A stretch of 64,000 nt of DNA from NCBI GenBank assembly GCA_035308965.1, contig DATGFN010000062.1:62001-126000 (forward strand), given 5' to 3'. The notes beneath the pieces are model-generated. The model was not told where the DNA came from. It saw only the letters and a list, made by a program, of their open reading frames with translations, and ran no database searches. The position numbers were made by a program, and so were the translations under genes. The stretch comes from DASYXZ01 sp035308965. Lineage in GTDB: Bacteria; Acidobacteriota; Terriglobia; UBA7540. Shown here in pieces: positions 1-8,265 of the stretch. The stretch's first letter is position 1. Every line of letters begins with the position of its first letter.

Positions 1-1
1 A

Positions 2-598
2 GGCGGTGTGATCGCCCCCATGGTGGCGGCGAGCGATCCCGATGTAGCCTTCATCGTGATGATGGCGGGTACGGGCGTGCCGGGGGATGAAATTCTGGCC
101 GAGCAGGGCTTGTTGATTTCCGAAGCGATGGGCACGAGCCACGAGAAAGCCGAGACAGACGCGGCGGAAGAGCGCGAATTGCTTGAGATGGTGAAACGCG
201 AGAAGGACGCAACATTACTTGAAAAGGAACTGCGCGAGAAACTTGCCGGCAAAGTTCCTGAAGCGCAACTGGGCACCCAAATCAAACAGATCACTTCCCC
301 GTGGTTCCTCTATTTCATCGCCTACGATCCGGCGACGGCACTAAGGAAAGTCAAATGTCCGGTGCTCGCCATCAACGGCGAAAAGGATTTGCAAGTTCCG
401 CCCAAGCAAAATTTACCCGCCATCCGAAAAGCCCTTGAAGCCGGCGGCAATAAGAATTTTGAAGTGGATGAGCTGCCCGGCTTGAATCATCTCTTTCAAA
501 ACGCCAAGACCGGCTCCCCCAGCGAATATGCCGAGATTGAAGAGACCATGTCACCGGTGGCGCTGGAGAAAATGTCCGCTTGGATTTTGAAGCAGTAG
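2..598 (+). CDS. alpha/beta hydrolase, C-terminal part (5' end outside window)
   Basis: Partial gene; the reading frame is open to the left edge. The first residues read GGVIAPMVAA, which fits the stretch just after the nucleophile elbow (GHSxGG) of secreted or cytosolic alpha/beta hydrolases, so the catalytic Ser lies just outside the window. The acid residue is probably the Asp of VLAINGEKDLQVPP and the base the His of LPGLNHLFQ, giving a complete triad with the missing Ser. Between them sits a helical cap rich in Glu and Lys. The family covers esterases and peptidases, and substrate cannot be told from this fragment. A GTG at position 8 could be mistaken for a start but lies inside the conserved fold. 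The stop codon is followed at once by three heptamer repeats. Confidence 0.85.
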   Translation, partial: GGVIAPMVAASDPDVAFIVMMAGTGVPGDEILAEQGLLISEAMGTSHEKAETDAAEERELLEMVKREKDATLLEKELREKLAGKVPEAQLGTQIKQITSPWFLYFIAYDPATALRKVKCPVLAINGEKDLQVPPKQNLPAIRKALEAGGNKNFEVDELPGLNHLFQNAKTGSPSEYAEIEETMSPVALEKMSAWILKQ

Positions 599-600
599 CC

Positions 601-770
601 AGAAAGCAGAAGGCAAAAGGCAGCACACCTGAATACTACGAGCGGCTCACTGCCGGCTATGACGGAGTGGGAAGATTGCTAAATGGAATGATTAGGGTGC
701 CGGAACAATTCATTCCAAGTAAACTTTAACTTCAAGCTGAAATTGCCTTGCCTTGTGCTTTCTGCCTACT
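601..770. repeat. two inverted tracts of AGAARGC-type heptamers around a short hairpin
   Basis: Three tandem heptamers lie at 601-621 (AGAAAGC, AGAAGGC, AAAAGGC). Three related heptamers occur on the opposite strand at 750-770 (reading AGTAGGC, AGAAAGC, ACAAGGC on the minus strand), and the last one contains the serS stop codon. Between them, 684-691 and 710-717 form an 8-bp inverted repeat (TGGAATGA/TCATTCCA). The hydrolase and serS genes converge here, so the hairpin may help end transcription; there is no T-run. Confidence 0.6.
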
Positions 771-2043
771 TCGCCGCGATCTTCTCCATTCCATCCAGAT
801 ACGGCCTTAGAGCTTCGGGGATGATCACGGAGCCGTCGGCTTGTTGATAATTTTCGATGAGGGCGACCCAGGTACGGCCGACGGCGAGGCCGCTGCCGTT
901 GAGGGTATGAAGAAATTCTGTTTTGCCCTTTTGGCCGCGACGGAACCGCAGGTTGGCGCGGCGCGCCTGGAACGCTTCAAAATTTGAGCAGGAGGAAATT
1001 TCTTTGTACTCGTTGGCGCTCGGGAGCCAGACCTCCAGGTCATAGGTCTTGGCGGAACTGAATCCCAGGTCGCCTGTGCAGAGCGCCACCACGCGATAGG
1101 GCAAGCTCAGGCGCTGCAAAATCGTTTCCGCATCGTGGGTAAGCAATTCGAGCTCGTTATAGGAATTCTCCGGCAGCGCGAATTTGACCAGCTCGACTTT
1201 CTGGAATTGATGCTGGCGGATGATGCCGCGCGTGTCCTTGCCATAGGAGCCGGCTTCGCTGCGGAAGCACGCCGTCCAGGCGCAGTGTTTGACCGGAAGC
1301 TGCCCGGCCTCCAGCACCTCGTCGCGATAAAGATTCGTCACCGGAACTTCGGCGGTGGGAATCAGCCAGTAGTCCGTGCCTTCGAGCTTGAAAAGATCGC
1401 CGGCAAACTTGGGCAAATTTCCCGTGCCATAAAGGCTGGCGGAATTCACCACGAAAGGCGGCAGGACTTCCTTGTATCCGTGCTCGCGCGTGTGAATGTC
1501 GAGCATGAAATTGGCCAGCGCCCGTTCGAGTTTGGCGCCCATGCCGGAATAGACCGCGAATCGCGCGCCTGCAATCTTGGCCGCGCGCTCGAAATCCAGG
1601 ATGCCAAGCTCGGGGCCGAGGTCCCAATGCGCCTTGGGGGGGAAGTCAAACTTGCGTGGATCGCCCCAGCGCCGGATTTCCTGGTTGTCCGGAGTGCCCC
1701 GCCCGATGGGCACGCTGTCGTGGGGAATATTGGGTAGCCCGGCAAGCAATTCGCGCAAATCTTTTTCCGAGCTTTCCACTTTTTTGTCGAAGCTCTCAAT
1801 CTCTTCTTTCAGGGCCTTCATTTCCGCGATGCGCGTGGATGCCTCCTGCTTCTGCTTCATCAGGGCGGCAATCTCATCGGAAACTTTGTTGCGCCGCGCT
1901 TTGCGCTGCTCCGCTTCAGCGAGGGCAGCGCGCCGGGTGGCGTCCAGGGACTCGAAGTCCTTCATGGCGTCTTTCAGCCCGCGCTCCGCCATCTTGCGTT
2001 TCACAAACTCGAGATTTTCACGAACAAAACTCAGGTCGAGCAT
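766..2043 (-). CDS. serS: seryl-tRNA synthetase
   Basis: Class II aminoacyl-tRNA synthetase that charges tRNA-Ser (and tRNA-Sec where present) with serine in the cytoplasm. The 425-residue length is normal. Residues 1-110 form the long antiparallel coiled-coil arm, rich in Glu, Lys and Ala, that binds the tRNA variable arm. The catalytic core follows, with motif 2 in the ACFRSEAGSYGKDTRG segment and motif 3 in SGLAVGRTWVALIENYQ. The start MLDLSFVREN matches the family N-terminus. The gene stands alone between a convergent hydrolase and the creatininase gene transcribed in the same direction. The last codons run into a heptamer repeat. The identification is secure. Confidence 0.98.
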   Translation of the reverse strand: MLDLSFVRENLEFVKRKMAERGLKDAMKDFESLDATRRAALAEAEQRKARRNKVSDEIAALMKQKQEASTRIAEMKALKEEIESFDKKVESSEKDLRELLAGLPNIPHDSVPIGRGTPDNQEIRRWGDPRKFDFPPKAHWDLGPELGILDFERAAKIAGARFAVYSGMGAKLERALANFMLDIHTREHGYKEVLPPFVVNSASLYGTGNLPKFAGDLFKLEGTDYWLIPTAEVPVTNLYRDEVLEAGQLPVKHCAWTACFRSEAGSYGKDTRGIIRQHQFQKVELVKFALPENSYNELELLTHDAETILQRLSLPYRVVALCTGDLGFSSAKTYDLEVWLPSANEYKEISSCSNFEAFQARRANLRFRRGQKGKTEFLHTLNGSGLAVGRTWVALIENYQQADGSVIIPEALRPYLDGMEKIAAK

Positions 2044-2101
2044 TGAACTCCTCTATACGTAGCGTCTGAGGTCGGGGCCAATTCTGGGCTGCTGCTTTCG
2101 G

Positions 2102-2980
2102 CTATTGTTTGGTATTCATCGGATGCGTGGATTTCTCAAAGAATTCTTTTTGCAGCCGCGGACTCTCATCGTCGGCCTTGACGGCCCGGATCGATTCCGC
2201 AATTTGGTTGACCCAAGCCTTCATGTCAAACTCGCCCAATTCCTTGGTGGCCAGCTCGCCCTGTCCCGCGTAGTGGTCAGGGAACTTGGCGTACCACCAG
2301 ATGCCGGTGTAAAGACCGGGCGGGAGATGCAACCGATTGCGGTCCGCGCCGGACTCGTCCTTGGCGCGATCCAAATGGACGAGGTCTGGGCGCGCGATCA
2401 GGGTGTGCGAAGTTTCGGATTCCCCGGCGTGGCTGTCCACTTTATCTTCCACCACCGGACGTCCGGCCGCCGGTCTGGGCAGCCCAAAGACGTACACCAC
2501 ATAATTATGCGGCTTGGCCAGCTGCGTTTGAGCAAAATAGGGGAGCAGGCTGTTGTTTCCTCCGTGGCCGTTCACGATGATGACCTTCTCGCAGCCGTTG
2601 CGCGCCATCTCATCGGTAGTCTCCTGCAATAGTTCCAATTGCAGGTGCGCGCTGTAGGCTACAGTGCCGGGCTCCTGCCTGGCCTCGAAGATCTGCCCGA
2701 AATAATATTCGGGAAACACGAGGGCGTATTCCTGCCCCGCTGCGTGCAATGACGCATAGCGAACGTTAATGAGGTCATTGCCCAGCGGAAGATGCAGCCC
2801 GTGCTTCTCGATAATCCCGATAGGCAGCAGGCACACGCCCTGCGCTTTGTGAATGGCCCCGATAAAATCTCCGGCCGTTAGCTCTTCCCACTTGACGCTC
2901 GGTGACTGCGCCGTGGCCAGCCCAGCAGTGAGTAGAACTAAACCTAAAATACCGAACGCGTGTGTTGCTAATCGTCCCAT
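2102..2980 (-). CDS. secreted creatininase-family amidohydrolase
   Basis: The product belongs to the creatininase/creatinine amidohydrolase family of metal-dependent cyclic-amide hydrolases. The family signature LPIGIIEKHGLHLPLGND supplies the Glu, His and Asp ligands. VNGHGGNN and DSHAGESETSHTL supply the other metal-site residues. About 292 residues. I start at the ATG at 2980 because GAGAGGTG lies upstream at good spacing and the protein then begins with a clean signal peptide (MGRLATHAFGILGLVLLTAG, cleavage after ATAQ). An upstream ATG would add 15 non-signal residues. The signal peptide places the enzyme in the periplasm, unlike cytosolic creatininase. The substrate is unknown; related proteins include formamide hydrolases and mycofactocin MftE. 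No operon partner is evident. Confidence 0.88.
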   Translation of the reverse strand: MGRLATHAFGILGLVLLTAGLATAQSPSVKWEELTAGDFIGAIHKAQGVCLLPIGIIEKHGLHLPLGNDLINVRYASLHAAGQEYALVFPEYYFGQIFEARQEPGTVAYSAHLQLELLQETTDEMARNGCEKVIIVNGHGGNNSLLPYFAQTQLAKPHNYVVYVFGLPRPAAGRPVVEDKVDSHAGESETSHTLIARPDLVHLDRAKDESGADRNRLHLPPGLYTGIWWYAKFPDHYAGQGELATKELGEFDMKAWVNQIAESIRAVKADDESPRLQKEFFEKSTHPMNTKQ

Positions 2981-3191
2981 AACATCTGCACCTCTCATAC
3001 ATTTGAATTTGCAATAATTTATCACAACTCGAAGGAAATCGCGTTAAGGAGATGCCGGTGCGAACTGTAGAAATACGAACTTCACTTATAGAATCGAAGG
3101 TTTCATGGATGTAATCTAACTCAGATGGCGGTGTGGAACGAAGTGACTATTAGGCCCATCAACATTCAGTTTCGATTATTATTGATGAACC

Positions 3192-3806
3192 ATGTCCCAA
3201 GGCACCAAAGAGAAGAGACTAAGCCCAAAACGGGTATTGAGGTCCTTGCTGCTTAGCACGGGAGTCGCCCTTGCGATGATGCTTTTCTTCGAGTTCAGCA
3301 ACAATGGGTGCCGGATCTTTGAGAGCGGCCATATCCCCTCACTCATTGTTTCAGGCGTCGTCCTCGTATACCTAAGCGCATTACTCCTGCTACCGTGGTG
3401 GGTCCGGGTCGTGTTATTACTTCTGCCCTTCGGCATAGTGCTAGTAATCCTTACCACAAATATCGACACCGCGCATATCGCAGCCATTCAGGCGAGCGCG
3501 GTTGGACGAGTGCGAACCTTGCAGGGGTTGTTGGAAGCTTATAAAGAGGACCATCCTCGCGAGGGCTTCCCGGAATTGATTCCCTTAATAAAACCAACTT
3601 GGTATACGGAGAAATATTACAGGTTTGAGTATACGCCTACTCGCAACTTAAAAGATGGTCCGGCGGAGGACTACGTTCTAAAAGCGACGCCCATCCGCCC
3701 CGATTGTGGATGCCGAATGAGACTAATAACTTCGAGTGACCGAATTATTCATTGGAATTTCGAGGACCGCCCAGCAACTAAAGCAGATCCCAAAGTTGGC
3801 GATTGA
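3192..3806 (+). CDS. small membrane protein with pseudopilin-like soluble tail
   Basis: 204 residues, not matched to a named family. Three hydrophobic stretches are visible: about residues 19-33, 48-67 and 70-86, the last two nearly continuous. A soluble domain follows. Its start, AIQASAVGRVRTLQGLLEAYKEDHP, resembles the segment after the helix in type II secretion and type IV pilin-like proteins (the ASAVGSLRTINTA pattern common in acidobacterial pseudopilins), but the pilin N-terminal cleavage site is missing. A CGC and aromatic residues near the C-terminus may form a disulfide. Codon use looks more AT-rich than in neighbouring genes (many TTA, ATA, AGA), a hint of different origin. The gene converges on the BNR-repeat gene across a palindromic element. 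Confidence 0.65.
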   Translation: MSQGTKEKRLSPKRVLRSLLLSTGVALAMMLFFEFSNNGCRIFESGHIPSLIVSGVVLVYLSALLLLPWWVRVVLLLLPFGIVLVILTTNIDTAHIAAIQASAVGRVRTLQGLLEAYKEDHPREGFPELIPLIKPTWYTEKYYRFEYTPTRNLKDGPAEDYVLKATPIRPDCGCRMRLITSSDRIIHWNFEDRPATKADPKVGD

Positions 3807-3835
3807 CAGTCTTTTGAAAAACATTCTCTGCCGAA

Positions 3836-3928
3836 GTCATTCCGATCCCGCAGGGGCGGGAGAGGAATCTCGCCCTGAAAAGAGAAGCAATGCGAGATTC
3901 CTCGTCGCTAATGGTTCCTCGGAATGAC
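3836..3928. repeat. 93-bp nested palindromic element
   Basis: The outer arms GTCATTCCGA (3836-3845) and TCGGAATGAC (3919-3928) are perfect 10-bp inverted repeats. The inner arms GAGGAATCTCGC (3862-3873) and GCGAGATTCCTC (3892-3903) are perfect 12-bp inverted repeats. It lies between two convergent genes, so it could act as a bidirectional transcription barrier. The structure resembles a REP or miniature fold-back element. Only one copy was found in this window. Confidence 0.75.
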
Positions 3929-3965
3929 ATCCGGGGCGTGTTTGCCAACGCCTTTTTGGCGGGTA

Positions 3966-6900
3966 TTACTCCACATCCTCCGACTCCGCCTCGGTCTGCG
4001 GTTTCTTTTCCAGTTTAATCTCAGGAAGATTGGCTTGGCGAAGTTTTTGATTGAGCGCGGGGAAATCGACTTTCTTTAATTCATCCCACTTTTTCATGAC
4101 GTCGGCGAAGTCGCGCGCCACTTCTGCGTAACCCGAAATCAGCGACTTGGTGGGTGCGGCATCAGCGTTGCCCACGGCGCCGTAGAGTGCTCCCGTCCCC
4201 CCTGCCACGCGACCCAGGGTTGGCACTGGCGAAACGGCGGCAAAGAAACCGCCTCCCCCTCCGAGCACGGCCGACACTTTTTTGTCGGCGGCGCTGATGG
4301 CATCGCCGGTCGCGCCGCTGGCCTGGGGGGCAAGCTTGCGCAATTGCTCCAGGGCCGAGCGCGCTTGCGCGTTCATATCATAAGTCTCATTCATGATGAC
4401 AACGAGCTGTTGCTCCAGTGTGAATTGCCGCACCAGGCCGTCGCGAGTCGCTTTGACGCGCGGATCCATTTTCACCGTGAGTGGCGCGCTCGTGCTGTGG
4501 CCGTTTACCGTGAGCCGCACCGCGTATTGGCCGGGCAATGCCGTGGGGCCTTGCGGCTCGCTAGGCGTGTCATGCGGAACGGCGGAGATGGGATAACCGT
4601 GCCGGTCCGATTTCGGCGCAGGATAATGCAAGTCCCACACCCATCGGTGCATGCCGGCTTCGGCGGACAAATTCTTTGGCATGCGCACCCAATAGAGAGG
4701 AACCGAGACCGTTTTGGCCATTTCGGCCTCGGTGGTTTCAGGCTTATCCGCGCTCGAATAGCGGCGCACCAGTTTTCCATCGGAATCGAGGATTTCGATG
4801 CTGACCGGCCCGGAAGCGGCTGAACCGAGGAAGTAGTCAATCACCGCACCGTCGGGAGGATTTTCGCCCATCGGCTCGTCGGGAGGCATCGGCGTGTCCG
4901 TATAGGTATCGCGTTTGACGCGATAGGCAGCTTCGGGCTTGAAAAGATAAGCTTCCGACTTGGCCACCGTTTCGGAAATCTGCCGCAGCGGCGTGATGTC
5001 ATCCAGAATCCAGAACGAGCGGCCATGCGTGGCCACGATCAAGTCATTGTCGTGGATCCAGAGATCGCGCATGGAGGTGTGGGGCAGGTTCAATTGCAAG
5101 GACTGCCAACGGTCGCCGTCATCAAACGAAACCCACACACTGGTTTCGGTTCCGGCAAAGAGCAGGCCTTTGCGTTCAGGATCGGCGCGCACCGTATCCA
5201 CCGGGGAGTCATTGGGCAGGCCGGTGGTAATCAGCCTCCAGGATTCGCCGCCATCGTGGGTGCGGTAGATGGCAGGGTGAAGATCGTTGATGCGAAAAGA
5301 GCTGACCGAAACATAGGCCGTTTGATCGTCAAAATGCGATGAGGAAATCTGCGTCACTTTGCTCCAGGGCAAAAGGTCGGGCGGCGTAATGTTCCTCCAG
5401 CTTTTCCCGCCGTCGCGAGTTATCCAAACCAAGCCGTCATCTGTGCCCGCCCAAATTGTGTTCACACTCTTGAAAGACGGGCTGAGGGCGTAAATCACGC
5501 CGCGCTGTTTGTCCGCATTCTTGTCGGCTGCCGTCATCCTTCCCAGGCTGGCGGGAATTCCCGGATGCTCGCGCGTGAGGTCTTTGCTGATGGCCTGCCA
5601 GGACTGCCCGCCGTCAATCGTCTTAAAAAGCACGTTGGTTGCGTAAAAGAGCACGTGCGGATCGACGGGAGAGAACATCAGCGGCTCGGTGCGATCGGCG
5701 CGGTACTTATCATTGCGCACCGGAACGGGTGTGACATTCTGCACCTGACCGGTGGTCCAACTGAATTTCGAAACCTCGCTCCGGCCCGCTCCATAAATAA
5801 TGTCCGGATGGAGCGGATCGGGCGCGACGTATCCATACTCGATCACGCCCACGGGATGAAATTCGCGGAAGGTAATGGCGCCGTCGTTGCCGCGGCTGGC
5901 CACGCCGGCCGACCCGCTCTCCTGCTGCGCCCCGTAGACCCAATAGGGAAATCGATCGTCCGTGATGGCGTGGTACATCTGCGCCGTGGGCTGGTTGTAC
6001 CACGAACTCCAGGTCCGGCCGCTGTTCACGCTAACCAACGCGCCCTGATCGCTCACCAGCAAAATGATTCCCGGGAAGTTCGGATTGATCCAGATGTTCT
6101 GGTAATCGTCGCCGCCGGGCGCGCCGCGAATGCCCGTCCAGGTTTTGCCGCCGTCCGTGGAGCGCCACGTCACCACACTCGCGCTGTAAACGATGTCAGG
6201 ATTTTTCGGGTCAACCTTCGGCACGGGAAGATCGCCGCCGCCAATCCGCAAGGCAGGGCGCCGGTCATCGGTGATCTTTTGCCACGTTTCTCCCGCGTCA
6301 TCGGAGCGATAAATACCGAGCGCGCCGCGGCCTGCCGCGGTGGTGGCATAGAGGCGATTTGAATCGCTGGGCGCGATGGCCACATAAATTTGTGTTAAGC
6401 CTTCGGGCAATCCCTTGCTGAGTTGCTTCCAAGTTTCGCCGCCGTCGGTGGATTTGAAAAGACCTCCATCCGGGCCTGCATACTCGTTGTTGTCCTCCCA
6501 GGGACCGAGTCTCGATTCCCACAACGACGCATAAATCACATTCGGATTTGCCGGGTCCATCTCGACATCAGAGGCGCCGGTATTTTCATTCTTGTAAAGG
6601 ACCTTCTGCCAGGTCGCGCCACCGTCGGTTGAGCGAAAGATGCCGCGCTCTTCATTAGGACCATAAGGATGGCCCAGCACCGCGGCAAACAATCGATTGG
6701 GATCGTTCGGGTCTATGGCCAAGGCGGGGATCTGCTGGCCATCGCGCAGGCCAAGGTGCGTCCAAGTCTTGCCCGCGTCTGCGGATTTGTAAATTCCATT
6801 ACCCACGGAGAGGTCAGGGCGCTGCAAGCCCTCGCCGCTAGCAACATAAATAACATTCGGGTCTGAGGGGGCAACAGCAATGGCGCCGATGGATTGGGTG

Positions 6901-7169
6901 GGCTGGTCGTCGAAAATAGGATTCCATGTCCGGCCGAAATCGTCCGACTTCCACACGCCACCGTTCACCTGTCCCACATAAAAAACGGTGGGCTGCCTTG
7001 GAACGCCGCAGGCGGCGCGAGTACGTCCGCCGCGAAAGGGCCCAATGACCCGCCAATGCATATCCTGATAGAGCGACTGCGGAAACTGTTGCGCGGTAGC
7101 AATATTCCCCGGAGACAGCGCGGTAACCAAGGCAAATAAACTCACACAAAAACGGCGGAGCGGATTCAT
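3966..7169 (-). CDS. secreted BNR/Asp-box multi-propeller protein (sortilin/VPS10-like)
   Basis: 1067 residues. It is exported: MNPLRRFCVSLFALVTALSPG then ATAQQ is a signal peptide, and the ATG at 7169 is preceded by GAGAGG. The body carries about ten Asp-box motifs of the type STDGGxTW (KSADAGKTW, RSTDGGATW, KSTDGGETW, RSTDGGKTW, KTIDGGQSW, TRDGGKSW, RTHDGGESW), which form two beta-propellers like those of plant photosystem II factors, VPS10/sortilin and xyloglucanases. A beta-sandwich-like C-terminal third follows, ending in a Gly-rich and a Lys/Glu-rich tail. Many are annotated glycosyl hydrolase, but no catalytic residues can be assigned, so an enzyme function is unproven. A longer upstream start would place a non-signal leader before the signal peptide. 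The gene is monocistronic. Confidence 0.88.
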   Translation of the reverse strand: MNPLRRFCVSLFALVTALSPGNIATAQQFPQSLYQDMHWRVIGPFRGGRTRAACGVPRQPTVFYVGQVNGGVWKSDDFGRTWNPIFDDQPTQSIGAIAVAPSDPNVIYVASGEGLQRPDLSVGNGIYKSADAGKTWTHLGLRDGQQIPALAIDPNDPNRLFAAVLGHPYGPNEERGIFRSTDGGATWQKVLYKNENTGASDVEMDPANPNVIYASLWESRLGPWEDNNEYAGPDGGLFKSTDGGETWKQLSKGLPEGLTQIYVAIAPSDSNRLYATTAAGRGALGIYRSDDAGETWQKITDDRRPALRIGGGDLPVPKVDPKNPDIVYSASVVTWRSTDGGKTWTGIRGAPGGDDYQNIWINPNFPGIILLVSDQGALVSVNSGRTWSSWYNQPTAQMYHAITDDRFPYWVYGAQQESGSAGVASRGNDGAITFREFHPVGVIEYGYVAPDPLHPDIIYGAGRSEVSKFSWTTGQVQNVTPVPVRNDKYRADRTEPLMFSPVDPHVLFYATNVLFKTIDGGQSWQAISKDLTREHPGIPASLGRMTAADKNADKQRGVIYALSPSFKSVNTIWAGTDDGLVWITRDGGKSWRNITPPDLLPWSKVTQISSSHFDDQTAYVSVSSFRINDLHPAIYRTHDGGESWRLITTGLPNDSPVDTVRADPERKGLLFAGTETSVWVSFDDGDRWQSLQLNLPHTSMRDLWIHDNDLIVATHGRSFWILDDITPLRQISETVAKSEAYLFKPEAAYRVKRDTYTDTPMPPDEPMGENPPDGAVIDYFLGSAASGPVSIEILDSDGKLVRRYSSADKPETTEAEMAKTVSVPLYWVRMPKNLSAEAGMHRWVWDLHYPAPKSDRHGYPISAVPHDTPSEPQGPTALPGQYAVRLTVNGHSTSAPLTVKMDPRVKATRDGLVRQFTLEQQLVVIMNETYDMNAQARSALEQLRKLAPQASGATGDAISAADKKVSAVLGGGGGFFAAVSPVPTLGRVAGGTGALYGAVGNADAAPTKSLISGYAEVARDFADVMKKWDELKKVDFPALNQKLRQANLPEIKLEKKPQTEAESEDVE

Positions 7170-7260
7170 GAAGAACCTCTCACTGAGTATGACTTGATAT
7201 TTGGCAACGCGACAAAGCATAAATCAAACCGGCCACGGCGAGTAGAAAATAATCCGCAAT

Positions 7261-7292
7261 GCAGCATCCCCGTTCAATCGGGGGATTTCTGC
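7261..7292. repeat. short hairpin in the divergent promoter region
   Basis: GCAG...CTGC and ATCCCC (7266-7271)...GGGGAT (7281-7286) form a two-part stem upstream of both the BNR gene (minus) and the thioredoxin-like gene (plus). It could be a 5' leader stem or an operator. No binding partner can be named. Confidence 0.35.
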
Positions 7293-7388
7293 ATTTCCAA
7301 GGGATATTTGAATTTGCGCGCAAGGTTGGATCTGCTTGACTTATCAAGAAACAAAGTCTAGTCTTCGCAAATGAGCAGCAATAAGATT

Positions 7389-7394
7389 TATAAT
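7389..7394 (+). promoter_or_regulatory. candidate -10 box for the 7412 gene
   Basis: TATAAT matches the sigma-70 -10 consensus, but only 18 nt before the start codon, and no good -35 sits 17 nt upstream. The Shine-Dalgarno GGAGGT overlaps this leader just ahead of ATG 7412, so the transcript would be nearly leaderless if this box is used. Weak evidence. Confidence 0.25.
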
Positions 7395-7411
7395 TACCGC
7401 TGGAGGTATCG

Positions 7412-8179
7412 ATGACATTTAAAACAATCTCTCTTCAATTGGGATTGATACTTTCGCTCACGTCAAGTCTTGGCGCCGCCCAATCGTTGGCTGATATCGC
7501 CCGCGCCACAAGGGAAGATCAGAATAAAGGGGGGAAGAAACCGGCCAAAATTTTCACCAACGAGGATCTTCCCGAACACAAGACGAAATCCGGACAATCG
7601 AGCGACGCACCGCCGACCTCCACCGGACCGGATACGCCCTCCGTTCCCACGCCGGCGAATTATATCTTCACGGTGGAAAGTAGAAGTGGCAACAAGATTG
7701 ACGTAGCCCCCGATGCAAAAACTGACCTCGTCTTTATGGGGACGTGGTGCCAGTACTCGAAGCAATTGAAGGATGTGTTGAATGATCCCCGCTCACATCC
7801 CTATTGGGCCGATCGAAAACTGATCTTCCTCTTCTCGAACAATGAGTGGGCCAGAGCGAACTCTCGTCTTGAAAAGATGGCGAGGAACGGGGATTTTCCG
7901 GAAGCGGAAATCCCGGCCAAGCTCGAGGAGCTGAAGAAGGAGGCCGGATCGCCTTATGTGATCGATCCCAGTTTCCTGGATAACCTTCCGGGCGATGCTT
8001 ATTTTGTGTCCGTTCCGACTGAAGTGCAAACGGCTGGATGGCCCACGATCCTTTCCACCAAAGGATACGTTGATCGTGGGGAATGGCTGGTTCGCCAACT
8101 GAAGATGCCAGTGGATGAATTTAAGAAGGTCAGCGGCGATCACGACCCGGACAAGGACGACGCCTCCAACCAGAAGTGA
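7412..8179 (+). CDS. secreted thioredoxin-fold-like protein
   Basis: 255 residues with an N-terminal signal peptide (hydrophobic about 8-23, GAAQ cleavage) followed by a Lys/Pro/Ser-rich linker to about residue 85. The C-terminal part looks like a thioredoxin fold: TDLVFMGTWCQYSKQLKDVL (about 105-124) places a W-C-x-x-S motif where thioredoxins have W-C-x-x-C, so only the first cysteine is kept. The product may therefore act as a monothiol oxidoreductase or a binding protein; this is inference from one motif. SLADIARATREDQ after the signal peptide resembles linkers seen in other acidobacterial exported proteins. The start is supported by GGAGGT 5 nt before ATG. It is divergent from the BNR gene and convergent with cca. 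Confidence 0.7.
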   Translation: MTFKTISLQLGLILSLTSSLGAAQSLADIARATREDQNKGGKKPAKIFTNEDLPEHKTKSGQSSDAPPTSTGPDTPSVPTPANYIFTVESRSGNKIDVAPDAKTDLVFMGTWCQYSKQLKDVLNDPRSHPYWADRKLIFLFSNNEWARANSRLEKMARNGDFPEAEIPAKLEELKKEAGSPYVIDPSFLDNLPGDAYFVSVPTEVQTAGWPTILSTKGYVDRGEWLVRQLKMPVDEFKKVSGDHDPDKDDASNQK

Positions 8180-8265
8180 AAATTCGCCAGAGAGCCCATA
8201 ACTAGAAGATTTCGGACATTCTCACGCCCGTCACGACCGCTGATTGTTGCCATTTCTCCTGCACG

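Noticed and set aside
1135..1737. 200-codon plus-strand frame inside serS
   Set aside because: Antisense shadow of seryl-tRNA synthetase.
5565..6362. Long plus-strand frame within the BNR-repeat gene
   Set aside because: Antisense shadow of a strongly supported gene; sequence has no family look and no ribosome binding site.
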